64,000 nt of DNA from Mesorhizobium sp. CAU 1732 (GTDB lineage: Bacteria; Pseudomonadota; Alphaproteobacteria; Rhizobiales; Rhizobiaceae), in assembly GCF_039888675.1 (NCBI RefSeq), contig NZ_JBDQQR010000001.1, forward strand, positions 372,001-436,000, given 5' to 3'. This document shows, piece after piece, positions 17,918-26,614 of the stretch. Under the pieces are notes generated by a model, which ran no database searches, was not told the origin of the DNA, and saw nothing but the letters and a program-made list of their open reading frames with translations. The position numbers were made by a program, and so were the translations under genes. The stretch's first letter is position 1, and each line of letters opens with the position of its first letter.

Positions 17918-20863
17918 TCAATGCGCCTCGTCCCAGTTGTGGGCGGCGCGGGCGTCGACGTGGAGCGGGACCTTCATGGAAAGTGCCGGCATCGCCGCGT
18001 GTTCCATGACCTGGCGGATCACCGGGATCGCGGCCTCGACTTCCGACTCCGGCGCCTCGAAGATGAGTTCGTCGTGCACTTGCAGGAGCATCTGGATCTG
18101 CGTCAGGCCGGCATCGGCCAGAGCAGGCTCCATGCGCACCATCGCGCGGCGGATGATGTCGGCGGCGGAACCCTGGATCGGGGCGTTGATCGCCGCGCGT
18201 TCGTTGAAGGCACGGACAGACGCATTTGGCGAGCGGATTTCCGGGTAGTGCGCCCGGCGTCCGAAGATCGTCTCGACATAGCCGTTTTCGCGCGCGAACG
18301 CCTTGGTGGCGTCCATGTAGTCCCGGATGCCGGGGAAGCGCTCGAAATACTTTTTGATGTAAGAGCCGGCTTCCTCGCGCGGGATCGAGAGCTGGTTGGC
18401 GAGGCCGAAGGCCGAGATGCCGTAGATGATGCCGAAATTGATGGCCTTGGCGCGGCGGCGCACCTCGCCGGGCATGCCCTCGACAGGCACGCCGAACATT
18501 TCCGACGCCGTCATCGCGTGGATGTCCACGCCGTCCGCGAAGGCCTGCGTGAGCTGTGGGATGTCGGCCACATGGGCCAGCACGCGCAACTCGATCTGGC
18601 TGTAGTCGGCCGAGATCAGCTTGTTTCCGGGTTCCGCGATGAAGGCCGTCCTGATCTTGCGGCCTTCCGCCGTCCGGATCGGGATGTTCTGGAGGTTTGG
18701 CTCCGAGGAGGACAGCCGCCCGGTGGTCGTCGCGGCCAGCGCGTAGGATGTGTGGACGCGCCTGGTGTCGGGATGAACGTAACCCGGCAGCGCGTCCGTA
18801 TAGGTCGATTTCAGCTTGGTGAGCTGACGCCAGTCGACGATCTTGCGCGGCAGTTCGTGGCCTTCGGCTGCGAGATCCTCAAGCACCTGCGCCGAGGTCG
18901 ACCACTGGCCGGTCTTGGTCTTCGAGCCGCCGGGCAGGCCCAGCCGGCCGAACAGTATGTCGCCGAGCTGCTTGGGCGAGCCGATGGTGAAGCGCTCTCC
19001 GACAAGCTGGTAAATCTCGTCCTCGAACGCGGCGGCGCGCTGCGCGAGTTCGCCGGAAAGCCGGCTCAGGATCTGGCGGTCGACCGAGATGCCGCGCTCT
19101 TCCATACGCGCGAGAACGGGCACGAGCGGGCGCTCCAGCCGCTCATAGACGGACACAAGGCCCTTCTCGACAAGACGCGGTTTCAGGACGCGCCAGAGCC
19201 GCAGCGTGACGTCGGCATCTTCGGCGGCATAGGCGGTCGCCTTGTCGAGATCGACGAGATCGAAGGTGATCAAGGTCTTGCCAGAGCCGCAGACGTCCTT
19301 GAACGCGATCGGCGTGTGGCCGAGCCAGCGCTCCGACAGTGCGTCCATGCCGTGACCGCCGAAGACGCCGGCGTCAAGCACATAGGAGATGAGCATCGTG
19401 TCGTCATAGGGCGCGACGTCGATGCCGTGGCGATGCATCATCACCAGATCGTATTTGAGGTTCTGCGCGATCTTGAGGACGGAGCGGTCCTCCATAAGGG
19501 TCTTCAATTCGGCCAGCGCCTCGCGCGCCGGAATCTGCCCTTCGACGGGGCCGCCGCCGAGAAGGTCGTTGGCGCCCGATTTGTGGATCAGCGGCACATA
19601 GGCCGCGCGGCCGGGCCGGCTGGCGATCGAAAAGCCGCAGAGCTCGGCCTGCATGGGATCGAGCGACGTCGTCTCGGTGTCGAAGGCGACCACGCCTGCC
19701 TCGCGCGCCTCCGCGATCCACGCCTTCAGCGTGGCGAGGTCACGGATGCAGGTATAGGCGGTAACGTCGATCTTGGCCGAAAGGGCCTCGGACGCACGGG
19801 ACGCGGCAAGCGAGGCCGGCGTATCACCCGGCTCGCGCGATTCCGGAGACGGCGCGATGTCGCCGCTCGACGCGGATTCGGGATCGGACGATGGCGACGC
19901 TTCGAGGTCGGGGCCGTGCGCGGACTTGCCTGTCAGGACGTCGACATGCGCCGGCTCGATCTCGGCCGCGTCCGCGCCGGAAGCTTCGGCGACGCGGCGG
20001 GTCAGCGTGGTGAATTCCATCGTCTTGAGGAAGGAGATGAGCTTCGGCCCGTTCGGCGGCTGCAGGACGAAGTTTTCCAGCGGCTCGACATCCGGCACGT
20101 CGTTCCTCAGGCGCACCAGTTCGCGCGACATGCGGGCTTTGTCAGCATTCTCGATCAGCGTCTCGCGGCGCTTGTTCTGCTTGATCTCGGAGGCGCGGGC
20201 GAGGAGCGTGTCCAGGTCGCCGAATTCCTCGAGAAGCTGGGCGGCCGTCTTCTGCCCGATGCCCGGAACGCCGGGAATGTTGTCGACGGAATCGCCCATC
20301 AGCGCCTGGAGGTCGATCATCTTCTCCGGCGGCACGCCCCATTTCTCGATGACTTCGGGGACCTTGATCTCCTTGTCCTTCATCGGGTCGTACATCGAGA
20401 CGGTCGGCCCGACGAGCTGCATCAGGTCCTTGTCCGACGAGATGATCGTCGTGTCGCCGCCGGCATCGCAGGCAAGCCGCGCATAGGTGGCGATCAGGTC
20501 GTCGGCCTCGAAACCCTCCATCTCGATGCAAGGCAGGTCGAACGCCTTGGTGGCATGGCGGATCAGCCCGAATTGCGGGATCAAATCTTCCGGCGGCGCG
20601 GAGCGGTTGGCCTTGTATTCGGGGTAAAGCTCGTTGCGGAACGTCTTGGACGAGTAGTCGAAGATCACCGCGAAATGGGTGGGGGTCACGCCGACATCGG
20701 TGTTGCGCGCATCCTGCATCAGCTTCCACAGCATGTTGCAGAAACCGGACACCGCGCCGACGGGAAGGCCGTCGGACTTGCGCGTCAGCGGAGGCAGTGC
20801 GTGATAGGCCCGGAAGATGTAGCCGGAGCCGTCGACGAGGAAGAGATGATCGCCCTTTTTCAT
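17918..20863 (-). CDS. polA: DNA polymerase I
   Basis: A 981-residue DNA polymerase I with all three domains. The N-terminal 5'-3' exonuclease (about 1-290) begins HLFLVDGSGYIFRAYHAL and has the helix-hairpin motif GVPGIGQKTAAQLL. The 3'-5' proofreading domain has FDTETTSLD (near residue 394), NLKYDLVMMH and YAAEDADVT, so its acidic residues look intact. The polymerase domain has motif A DYSQIELR (near 752), motif B RRRAKAINFGIIYG and motif C QVHDELIFE (near 929). The start at 20863 matches the family N-terminus. It works in repair and Okazaki fragment processing. Confidence 0.97.
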   Translation of the reverse strand: MKKGDHLFLVDGSGYIFRAYHALPPLTRKSDGLPVGAVSGFCNMLWKLMQDARNTDVGVTPTHFAVIFDYSSKTFRNELYPEYKANRSAPPEDLIPQFGLIRHATKAFDLPCIEMEGFEADDLIATYARLACDAGGDTTIISSDKDLMQLVGPTVSMYDPMKDKEIKVPEVIEKWGVPPEKMIDLQALMGDSVDNIPGVPGIGQKTAAQLLEEFGDLDTLLARASEIKQNKRRETLIENADKARMSRELVRLRNDVPDVEPLENFVLQPPNGPKLISFLKTMEFTTLTRRVAEASGADAAEIEPAHVDVLTGKSAHGPDLEASPSSDPESASSGDIAPSPESREPGDTPASLAASRASEALSAKIDVTAYTCIRDLATLKAWIAEAREAGVVAFDTETTSLDPMQAELCGFSIASRPGRAAYVPLIHKSGANDLLGGGPVEGQIPAREALAELKTLMEDRSVLKIAQNLKYDLVMMHRHGIDVAPYDDTMLISYVLDAGVFGGHGMDALSERWLGHTPIAFKDVCGSGKTLITFDLVDLDKATAYAAEDADVTLRLWRVLKPRLVEKGLVSVYERLERPLVPVLARMEERGISVDRQILSRLSGELAQRAAAFEDEIYQLVGERFTIGSPKQLGDILFGRLGLPGGSKTKTGQWSTSAQVLEDLAAEGHELPRKIVDWRQLTKLKSTYTDALPGYVHPDTRRVHTSYALAATTTGRLSSSEPNLQNIPIRTAEGRKIRTAFIAEPGNKLISADYSQIELRVLAHVADIPQLTQAFADGVDIHAMTASEMFGVPVEGMPGEVRRRAKAINFGIIYGISAFGLANQLSIPREEAGSYIKKYFERFPGIRDYMDATKAFARENGYVETIFGRRAHYPEIRSPNASVRAFNERAAINAPIQGSAADIIRRAMVRMEPALADAGLTQIQMLLQVHDELIFEAPESEVEAAIPVIRQVMEHAAMPALSMKVPLHVDARAAHNWDEAH

Positions 20864-21084
20864 GGTTGCAACGCGTAGCGTGGGGCAGTCCGGCTGTCCA
20901 TCCCGAAGCGCCCGTCGCCCCATGGATCCTGCCATTTGACGACACAAATCCCGCGCTCACGTCCATGTTACATAAGTGTAATGTTCATGCCCTTGAATCG
21001 CCACTTTGGGAAACCCAAATGCTGGGTATCGGCAATTATCGCCGAGTCCGGATACAGGCTCGTCCCCCGCCTCAACCGGACACT

Positions 21085-21171
21085 GCGGGAGCCTCACCCC
21101 CCTCTCCGGGCTCCCGCTACGTTTAAAGCAAAGGCCGCCGTGGTTCCCCTCCGCCACGGCGGCACTTTTTT
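21085..21171 (+). ncRNA. Candidate small RNA (two hairpins), possibly the alpha-r8/MmgR family
   Basis: In the 389-base gap between polA (minus) and the dipeptidase (plus) lie two hairpins. The first pairs GCGGGAGC (21085-21092) with GCTCCCGC (21110-21117). A linker with TTTAAAGCAAA follows, then a 10-base-pair terminator hairpin with a T-tract. No coding gene precedes the terminator on this strand, so an independent short transcript is likely. From memory, rhizobia carry a conserved small RNA of about this size (alpha-r8, MmgR) in the gap between polA and a dipeptidase gene. The 5' end is not known. Confidence 0.55.
21134..21171 (+). terminator. Rho-independent terminator of the candidate small RNA
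   Basis: GCCGCCGTGG (21134-21143) pairs perfectly with CCACGGCGGC (21154-21163) across a 10-base loop, followed by ACTTTTTT. It lies upstream of the dipeptidase gene and is not at the end of any protein gene. Confidence 0.85.
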
Positions 21172-21252
21172 GTGCGGTTGGCATAAGGTCCGGGGCTTTT
21201 CGACGGCGGGCAGCGCCTATAGGGTCGCCGCGCAAGAATCGAAAGGTCAGCC

Positions 21253-22638
21253 ATGCCACCAGTCGCCCCCGTTCTCGATCAGCTCGACGCAAATCTGGAC
21301 CAGAGCCTGGAGCGCCTGTTCGCGCTCGTTCGCATTCCGTCGATCTCGACCGATCCCGCCTTTGCAAAGGATTGCCGCCGGGCGGCCGAGTGGCTCGTCG
21401 AGGATCTGAAGACGATCGGCTTCGAGGCCAGCGTGCGCGATACGACCGGCCACCCGATGGTGGTCGCGCATCACGACGGTCCGGCGGGCTCCCCGCATGT
21501 CCTATTCTACGGCCATTATGACGTTCAGCCGGTCGATCCGCTGGAGCTGTGGGAAGACGACCCGTTCGACCCGAAGGTCAAGGAACTGGAACCCGGCCGC
21601 AAGGTGATCACCGGCCGCGGCTCGTCGGACGACAAGGGGCAGCTCATGCTCTTCGTCGAAGCCTGCCGCGCCTGGAAACAGGTCCATGGCTCGCTGCCGT
21701 GCAAGATCACGTTGTTGTTCGAAGGCGAGGAAGAATCCGGCTCGCCGTCCCTGAAACCCTTCCTCGAAGCCAATGCGGCGGAACTGAAGGCGGATTTCGC
21801 CATGGTCTGCGACACCGGCATGTGGGACCGCGATACGCCCGCCATCAGCGTCGGCCTGCGCGGCCTCGTCGGCGAGGAAGTCACGATCCACGCGGCCGAT
21901 CGCGACCTCCATTCCGGCCACTACGGCGGCGCAGCGGCGAACCCGATCCGTATCCTCGCCAAGGTGCTGGCGGACGTTCATGACGAGAACGGCAAGGTGA
22001 CGATCCCCGGCTTCTATGACGGGGTCGAGGAAACGCCGACGCAGGTCAAGGCATCGTGGGACGCGCTCGGACAGACCCCGGAAAAGTTCCTCGGCGAGAT
22101 CGGCCTCTCAATTCCGTCAGGCGAAAAGGGACGTTCGCTGCTGGAGCTGATCTGGGCGCGCCCGACTGCCGAGTTCAATGGGATTTCGGGCGGCTACGAA
22201 GGCGACGGCTTCAAGACCGTCATCGCCGCCAAGGCCAGCGCCAAGGTGTCCTTCCGCCTCGTTCACAAGCAGGACCCGGAGGCGATCCGCGCCGCGTTTC
22301 GTGCTTTTGTGGAGGAGCGGCTGCCTGCCGACTGCACGGCCTCGTTCCACAAGCATGGTGGTTCGCCGGCGATCCAGCTTTCCTACGATTCCCCGATCGT
22401 CACCAAGGCGAAGAACGCGCTGTCCGACGAGTGGAACAAGGCGGCTTTGACCATCGCCATGGGCGGATCGATCCCGATCGTCGGCGATTTCCAGAAGCTG
22501 CTCGGCATGGAATCCCTGCTGGTCGGCTTCGGGCTCGATGACGACCGCATCCATTCGCCCAACGAGAAATACGACCTGTCGTCCTTCCACAAGGGCCAGA
22601 GAAGCTGGGCGCGCATCCTTGCGGCGCTGACCGCGTGA
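21253..22638 (+). CDS. M20-family metallopeptidase (dipeptidase)
   Basis: A 461-residue cytoplasmic zinc peptidase of the M20 dipeptidase type. Metal and catalytic motifs are visible: FYGHYDVQPVDP with downstream WEDDPF, GRGSSDDKGQ (bridging Asp), FEGEEESGS (catalytic Glu pair) and DLHSGHYGG in the dimerisation-domain region. The late NEKYDLSSFHKG carries the last His ligand region. Length is normal. It would cleave dipeptides or acylated amino acids; the substrate is not determined. Confidence 0.92.
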   Translation: MPPVAPVLDQLDANLDQSLERLFALVRIPSISTDPAFAKDCRRAAEWLVEDLKTIGFEASVRDTTGHPMVVAHHDGPAGSPHVLFYGHYDVQPVDPLELWEDDPFDPKVKELEPGRKVITGRGSSDDKGQLMLFVEACRAWKQVHGSLPCKITLLFEGEEESGSPSLKPFLEANAAELKADFAMVCDTGMWDRDTPAISVGLRGLVGEEVTIHAADRDLHSGHYGGAAANPIRILAKVLADVHDENGKVTIPGFYDGVEETPTQVKASWDALGQTPEKFLGEIGLSIPSGEKGRSLLELIWARPTAEFNGISGGYEGDGFKTVIAAKASAKVSFRLVHKQDPEAIRAAFRAFVEERLPADCTASFHKHGGSPAIQLSYDSPIVTKAKNALSDEWNKAALTIAMGGSIPIVGDFQKLLGMESLLVGFGLDDDRIHSPNEKYDLSSFHKGQRSWARILAALTA

Positions 22639-22655
22639 AAGGAATGAGTGCCGAG

Positions 22656-23273
22656 ATGACGATCCGCTTCCACGTGGGCGACCTGCCCGACCTGTCCAAC
22701 TACGACGTCGATGCCGTTGCGATCGATACGGAGACGTTGGGCCTCAATCCGCATCGCGACCGGCTCTGCGTGGTGCAGATTTCGCCGGGCGACGGCACCG
22801 CCGACGTGATCCAGATCGCGGCGGGTCAGAAGCGCGCGCCCAACCTCGTCAGCATCCTGAAGAACCGCAAGATCACGAAGCTGTTCCATTTCGGGCGCTT
22901 CGATCTGGCGGTGCTGTACCAAGCGTTCGGCGCGATGCCGGAGCCGGTGTTCTGCACGAAGATCGCCTCGCGTCTCGTGCGCACCTACACGGACCGGCAT
23001 GGCCTCAAGGACATCTGCAACGAGCTTCTGGGCGTCAGCCTGTCGAAGCAGCAGCAATCATCGGACTGGGCGGCCGAAACACTGTCGCCGGAGCAGCTCG
23101 AATATGCGGCTTCCGACGTGCTGTATCTGCATGCCCTGCGCGACAAGCTGGCTGGAAGGCTGGAGCGCGACGGACGCGTGAAGGAGGCGGATGCCTGCTT
23201 CAAATTCCTGCCGACGCGTTCGAAGCTGGACCTGATGGGCTGGGACGAAGAGGACATCTTCGCCCATTCGTGA
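22656..23273 (+). CDS. Ribonuclease D-like 3'-5' exonuclease (DEDDy family)
   Basis: A 205-residue protein consisting of the DEDDy exonuclease domain alone, without the HRDC domains of full RNase D. Exo motif I is AIDTETLGLNPHRDRL, motif II lies in KLFHFGRFDLAVL, and motif III is YAASDVLYL, the Tyr-X3-Asp form. Short single-domain versions are common in alphaproteobacteria. The frame opens at a GTG overlapping the dipeptidase stop; I prefer the ATG at 22656 from the family N-terminus (MTIRFHVGDLPDLS). It is probably co-transcribed with the dipeptidase and acts in RNA trimming. Confidence 0.88.
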   Translation: MTIRFHVGDLPDLSNYDVDAVAIDTETLGLNPHRDRLCVVQISPGDGTADVIQIAAGQKRAPNLVSILKNRKITKLFHFGRFDLAVLYQAFGAMPEPVFCTKIASRLVRTYTDRHGLKDICNELLGVSLSKQQQSSDWAAETLSPEQLEYAASDVLYLHALRDKLAGRLERDGRVKEADACFKFLPTRSKLDLMGWDEEDIFAHS

Positions 23274-23297
23274 GGGGTTGTGCAGCGGATAGGGCGC

Positions 23298-23424
23298 TAC
23301 CCCCACCCCTCCCCACAAGGGGGAGGGGGATTCTGAAACGCGGATGCTTGGCACGAACGTTTCCGAAAATCGTGAGGCATCGAGGTCTCCCTCCCCCTTG
23401 TGGGGAGGGGTAGGGGTGGGGGTA
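23298..23424. repeat. Inverted repeat pair between convergent genes
   Basis: Two C-rich/G-rich arms of about 30-38 bases face each other: the left arm runs from TACCCCCACCCCTCCCCACA at 23298, the right arm from CTCCCTCCCCCTTGTGGGGA near 23388 to 23424. They differ mainly by a six-base TAGGGG insertion in the right arm. Each arm also contains its own small hairpin (CCCCACAAGGGG type). I recognise similar elements as dispersed repeats in Mesorhizobium-like genomes. It lies between the convergent exonuclease and acyltransferase genes and may end both transcripts. Confidence 0.75.
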
Positions 23425-23503
23425 TGAAGCAGCGCAGCGCTTGTCATTCCCCCTGTGCGATAACCCTCCCTCGACGGGGGAGGTGAATCCCGCGCGAAGC
23501 TCT

Positions 23504-24598
23504 CTACTCCGCTGCGATCGTAGCCGCGCGCCCTGCAGGCTTGCGGTCGATATAGGCCCAGTCGGGGCGCTCGAACAGGAAGCGTCCCCAGCCGGTCCAT
23601 TGTACCAGCCCATAGAGGATGACAGGTCCGACCACGCCGGCAATCGTCACCAGGAGCGAGATCGTGCCGACATCGGTGATGATGCCGGTCCTGATCAGGA
23701 TCGCGCGCGAGATGGCCATGGGCAGGAAGAACGCCAGGTAGATCACGATCGAGTGGGCGCCGAGCCAGGTGAGCCAGCGGCTCCATGGCGCGCGCGCGGC
23801 CAGCGACGAGACCGTGACGATGGCCATGGCACCTGCGGCTCCCAATGCGAGCGACAGGATCGGCAGGCCGGCAAGGCTCGGATGAGCAACCGCCGCGCCG
23901 TCGCCCTGCGCGAAGGCTTCGAGCGCCAGCGGCGCGGGCGTGAAGACGAACCATGCGTTGAGCATGGCCCATGCTGCGAGGCCGAGCAGCGCCTGCGGGC
24001 GGTTCTTCTCGACCCAGTCCGCAAGGCTGAAGATGTGCGTGGCAAGCGCATAGCCAGCGAAGAAATAGACGTATCGGGCGCAGAATTCGTCGAACAGCAC
24101 AGAGCCGGTGTGGATCGGCAGCATTTCGAGCGCCGCCGCCCAGACGAGAACCAGCCAGACGGGCAGGTTCTTCACGAGCCGGGTGAAGACGAAGAAGATC
24201 GGCAGGATGTAGACGAACCACAGCGTACCGAAGGGCTGCACGAAAGCGAGCAGATATTCGGTGAAGGGTGCGGCGAGTCCGTCTTCCATCGCCATGCCCG
24301 GCGCCTTGAAGGCGAACTGGATCGTCAGCCAGAGAATGTAGAAATAGAGGAAGTGAACGACCTTGCGGTCGACATAACGCAGCCACGGCCGATCGATCAC
24401 GAGGGCGAGGAACAAGCCCGAGATCAGGAAGAAGTCCGGCATGCGGAAGGGGCGGGCGAAGGCGACGACGTGATGCATCCAGCCTTCCGCGCCCATCGCG
24501 ATGCCGACGCCGAGCGTCGAATGCATCATCACCACGAAGATGATGCAGATACCCTTGGCCGTATCGACCCAACCGACACGCGATGCTGCGTCCGCCAT
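23504..24598 (-). CDS. Membrane acyltransferase, acyltransferase-3 family
   Basis: A 364-residue integral membrane protein with about ten hydrophobic segments. The N-terminus RVGWVDTAKGICIIFVVMMH carries the conserved family start with a catalytic-type His in the first helix. Members transfer acetyl or succinyl groups to sugars of exopolysaccharides, lipopolysaccharide or glucans. The start at 24598 is preceded on the minus strand by an AAGGAGG ribosome binding site; the frame remains open further upstream without family character. No adjacent polysaccharide genes indicate the acceptor. Confidence 0.87.
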   Translation of the reverse strand: MADAASRVGWVDTAKGICIIFVVMMHSTLGVGIAMGAEGWMHHVVAFARPFRMPDFFLISGLFLALVIDRPWLRYVDRKVVHFLYFYILWLTIQFAFKAPGMAMEDGLAAPFTEYLLAFVQPFGTLWFVYILPIFFVFTRLVKNLPVWLVLVWAAALEMLPIHTGSVLFDEFCARYVYFFAGYALATHIFSLADWVEKNRPQALLGLAAWAMLNAWFVFTPAPLALEAFAQGDGAAVAHPSLAGLPILSLALGAAGAMAIVTVSSLAARAPWSRWLTWLGAHSIVIYLAFFLPMAISRAILIRTGIITDVGTISLLVTIAGVVGPVILYGLVQWTGWGRFLFERPDWAYIDRKPAGRAATIAAE

Positions 24599-24901
24599 GA
24601 CTGCCTCCTTAACGCCCCGTCTGGATGCGGGTTTGGAGGCATGCGTAGCAGGTAAAGGCGACCGAACCGTTAAATCGACCTGTGAAAAACCGTGTATTCG
24701 ACGTCGGATCAAGCAACATGCAGCATCGTTCTGCATTGATTGCGATGGTTTCCTTGCGCGCCGGTGTGCAGGAGTTTCCGAAGATTTCGCGCATAACGCA
24801 CTGACCCCGCGTCAACACGATTCCGTCTTGCTCTGTGCCTCCGCTTGCCCATAATCGCCCCACCCAGAGGCGGGAGGCAGCCTCAAGAGGAGAACAAAGA
24901 C
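24599..24901. other. Divergent intergenic region (acyltransferase / oppA)
   Basis: 303 bases that must hold both promoters. A candidate oppA promoter is listed separately. No small gene was recognised. Confidence 0.6.
24828..24856 (+). promoter_or_regulatory. Candidate oppA promoter
   Basis: TTGCTC and ATAATC separated by 17 bases, about 45 bases upstream of the oppA start codon. Moderate match to the housekeeping consensus. Confidence 0.4.
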
Positions 24902-26497
24902 ATGACACGAACTTTCCTGAACGCGGCAATGCTGTCGACGGCTCTCACGCTTGCGGGCGGAATGGCGGCCACGCAGGCCTTTGCCGAAGTCGTCTACAAT
25001 CGCGGCAACGATACGGACCCGACGACACTCGATCACCACAAGACCTCGACGGTCGCCGAGGGCAACCTCATGCGCGACCTTTATGAAGGTCTCGTCGTCC
25101 AGAACAACAAGGCCGAGGTCGTGCCAGGCGTCGCGGAGAGCTGGGAAGTCTCCGATGACGGGCTGACCTACACCTTCAAGCTGCGCGCCGATGCGAAATG
25201 GTCGAACGGCGACCCGGTCAAGGCGAGCGATTTCGTCTTCGCCTACCAGCGGATCCAGAACCCGGAAACCGCCGCTCCCTACGCCAACATGCTCTATCCG
25301 ATCGAGAACGCCGAGGCGATCAACAAGGGCGAGAAGGAGCTTTCCGAGCTTGGCGCGACGGCGATCGACGACCAGACGCTCGAGATCAAGCTGAACCAGC
25401 CGACACCGTATTTCCTGGAGCTTTTGACGCACCAGACCGGTCATCCGATCCATCAGGCCTCGGTCGAGGAGTTTGGCACGGACTTCACCCGTCCGGGCAA
25501 CATGGTGACCAACGGCGCCTACATGCTGGAGAGCTTCACGCCGAACGACAAGATCGTGATGCGGAAGAACCCGAATTTCCATGATGCCGACAACGTCAAG
25601 ATCGACGTCGTCAACTTCATTCCGTTTGAAGACCGCGCGACCTGCCTGCGCCGCTTCGAGGCAGCGGAAGTCCAGTCCTGCTCGGATCTCGACAATCAGC
25701 AGATGGACTACATGAAGGCAAATCTGGGCGACCAGGTGCGCGTCGCGCCCTATCTCGGCAGCTACTATCTGCCGGTCAAGGTGAAGAAGGAAAAGCTCGC
25801 CGATCCGCGCGTCCGTCAGGCGCTCTCGATGGCGATCGACCGCGACTTCCTCGCGAACGAGATCTGGCGCGGCTCGATGCTGCCGGGCTACTCGATCGTG
25901 CCGCCCGGCATCGCCAACTACGACAACCCGGTCTTCCTCGACTACAAGGACACCGATGTCCTCGATCGGGAGGATGCGGCCAAGGCGCTGCTCGAAGAGG
26001 CAGGCGTCGAGGAAGGCTCGCTGACCGTCGAACTCCGCTACAACACGTCGGAGAACCACAAGAACACGATGACGGCGATCGGCGACATGCTGAAGAACAT
26101 CGGCGTCAACTCCACCATCGTCGAGATGGAGGGCACCGGCTACTTCGACTACATGAAGCAGGATGGCGACTTCGACATCACGCGCGCAGGCTGGATCGGC
26201 GATTATTCCGACCCGCAGAACTTCCTGTTCCTGTTCGAGAGCCAGAATCTCGGCTTCAACTACCCGCGCTGGGAAAACGCCGATTACGACGCGCTGATGA
26301 AGAAGGCCGGCGAGACCGCCGACCTGAAGGAGCGCGGCGAAGTGCTGCGTCAGGCCGAGGAAATCTTCCTCAAGGAAGTGCCGGCGATCCCGATCATGTA
26401 TTACTCGTCGGGTTCGCTCGTGTCCTCCAAGCTGAAGGGCTGGGAAGACAACGTCATGAACGTCCACGGCACGCGCTGGATGTCGATCGAGCAGTAA
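24902..26497 (+). CDS. oppA: Oligopeptide ABC transporter, periplasmic binding protein
   Basis: A 531-residue family-5 extracellular solute-binding protein. A Sec signal peptide (MTRTFLNAAMLSTALTLAGG) ends near residue 29 at AFA. The mature start EVVYNRGNDTDPTTLDHHKT, the AESWEVSDDGLTYTFKLR motif and the ending MYYSSGSLVSSKLKGW match OppA closely. It captures oligopeptides in the periplasm for the permeases downstream. A good AAGAGGAG ribosome binding site precedes the ATG. Confidence 0.93.
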   Translation: MTRTFLNAAMLSTALTLAGGMAATQAFAEVVYNRGNDTDPTTLDHHKTSTVAEGNLMRDLYEGLVVQNNKAEVVPGVAESWEVSDDGLTYTFKLRADAKWSNGDPVKASDFVFAYQRIQNPETAAPYANMLYPIENAEAINKGEKELSELGATAIDDQTLEIKLNQPTPYFLELLTHQTGHPIHQASVEEFGTDFTRPGNMVTNGAYMLESFTPNDKIVMRKNPNFHDADNVKIDVVNFIPFEDRATCLRRFEAAEVQSCSDLDNQQMDYMKANLGDQVRVAPYLGSYYLPVKVKKEKLADPRVRQALSMAIDRDFLANEIWRGSMLPGYSIVPPGIANYDNPVFLDYKDTDVLDREDAAKALLEEAGVEEGSLTVELRYNTSENHKNTMTAIGDMLKNIGVNSTIVEMEGTGYFDYMKQDGDFDITRAGWIGDYSDPQNFLFLFESQNLGFNYPRWENADYDALMKKAGETADLKERGEVLRQAEEIFLKEVPAIPIMYYSSGSLVSSKLKGWEDNVMNVHGTRWMSIEQ

Positions 26498-26510
26498 GGC
26501 ATTGCCTTTC

Positions 26511-26588
26511 CCGCGGGCGCCGTTGAGGGAGGGTGCCCGCGGCCTGCCTTTTGACTGGACAGGCCCCTGCCGCGCCAAGGCGGCAGGG
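26511..26588 (+). promoter_or_regulatory. Two stem-loops between oppA and oppB
   Basis: First hairpin: CCGCGGGC (26511-26518) with GCCCGCGG (26535-26542), followed by CCTGCCTTTTG. Second: CCCTGCCGC (26565-26573) with GCGGCAGGG (26580-26588). They fill the 117-base gap and probably give partial termination or 3' protection, favouring oppA expression over the permeases. Confidence 0.6.
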
Positions 26589-26614
26589 TGCTATCTCGAC
26601 CGGAGCAGATCCCC

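Noticed and set aside
17900..20878. A 992-codon open frame on the plus strand opposite polA
   Set aside because: It is the antisense of polA in a GC-rich genome; its translation is low-complexity and charged, with no family features, while polA is intact on the other strand.
20864..21084. Search for a small protein gene upstream of the orphan terminator
   Set aside because: The short frames present lack a ribosome binding site and do not end near the terminator; a non-coding RNA fits better.
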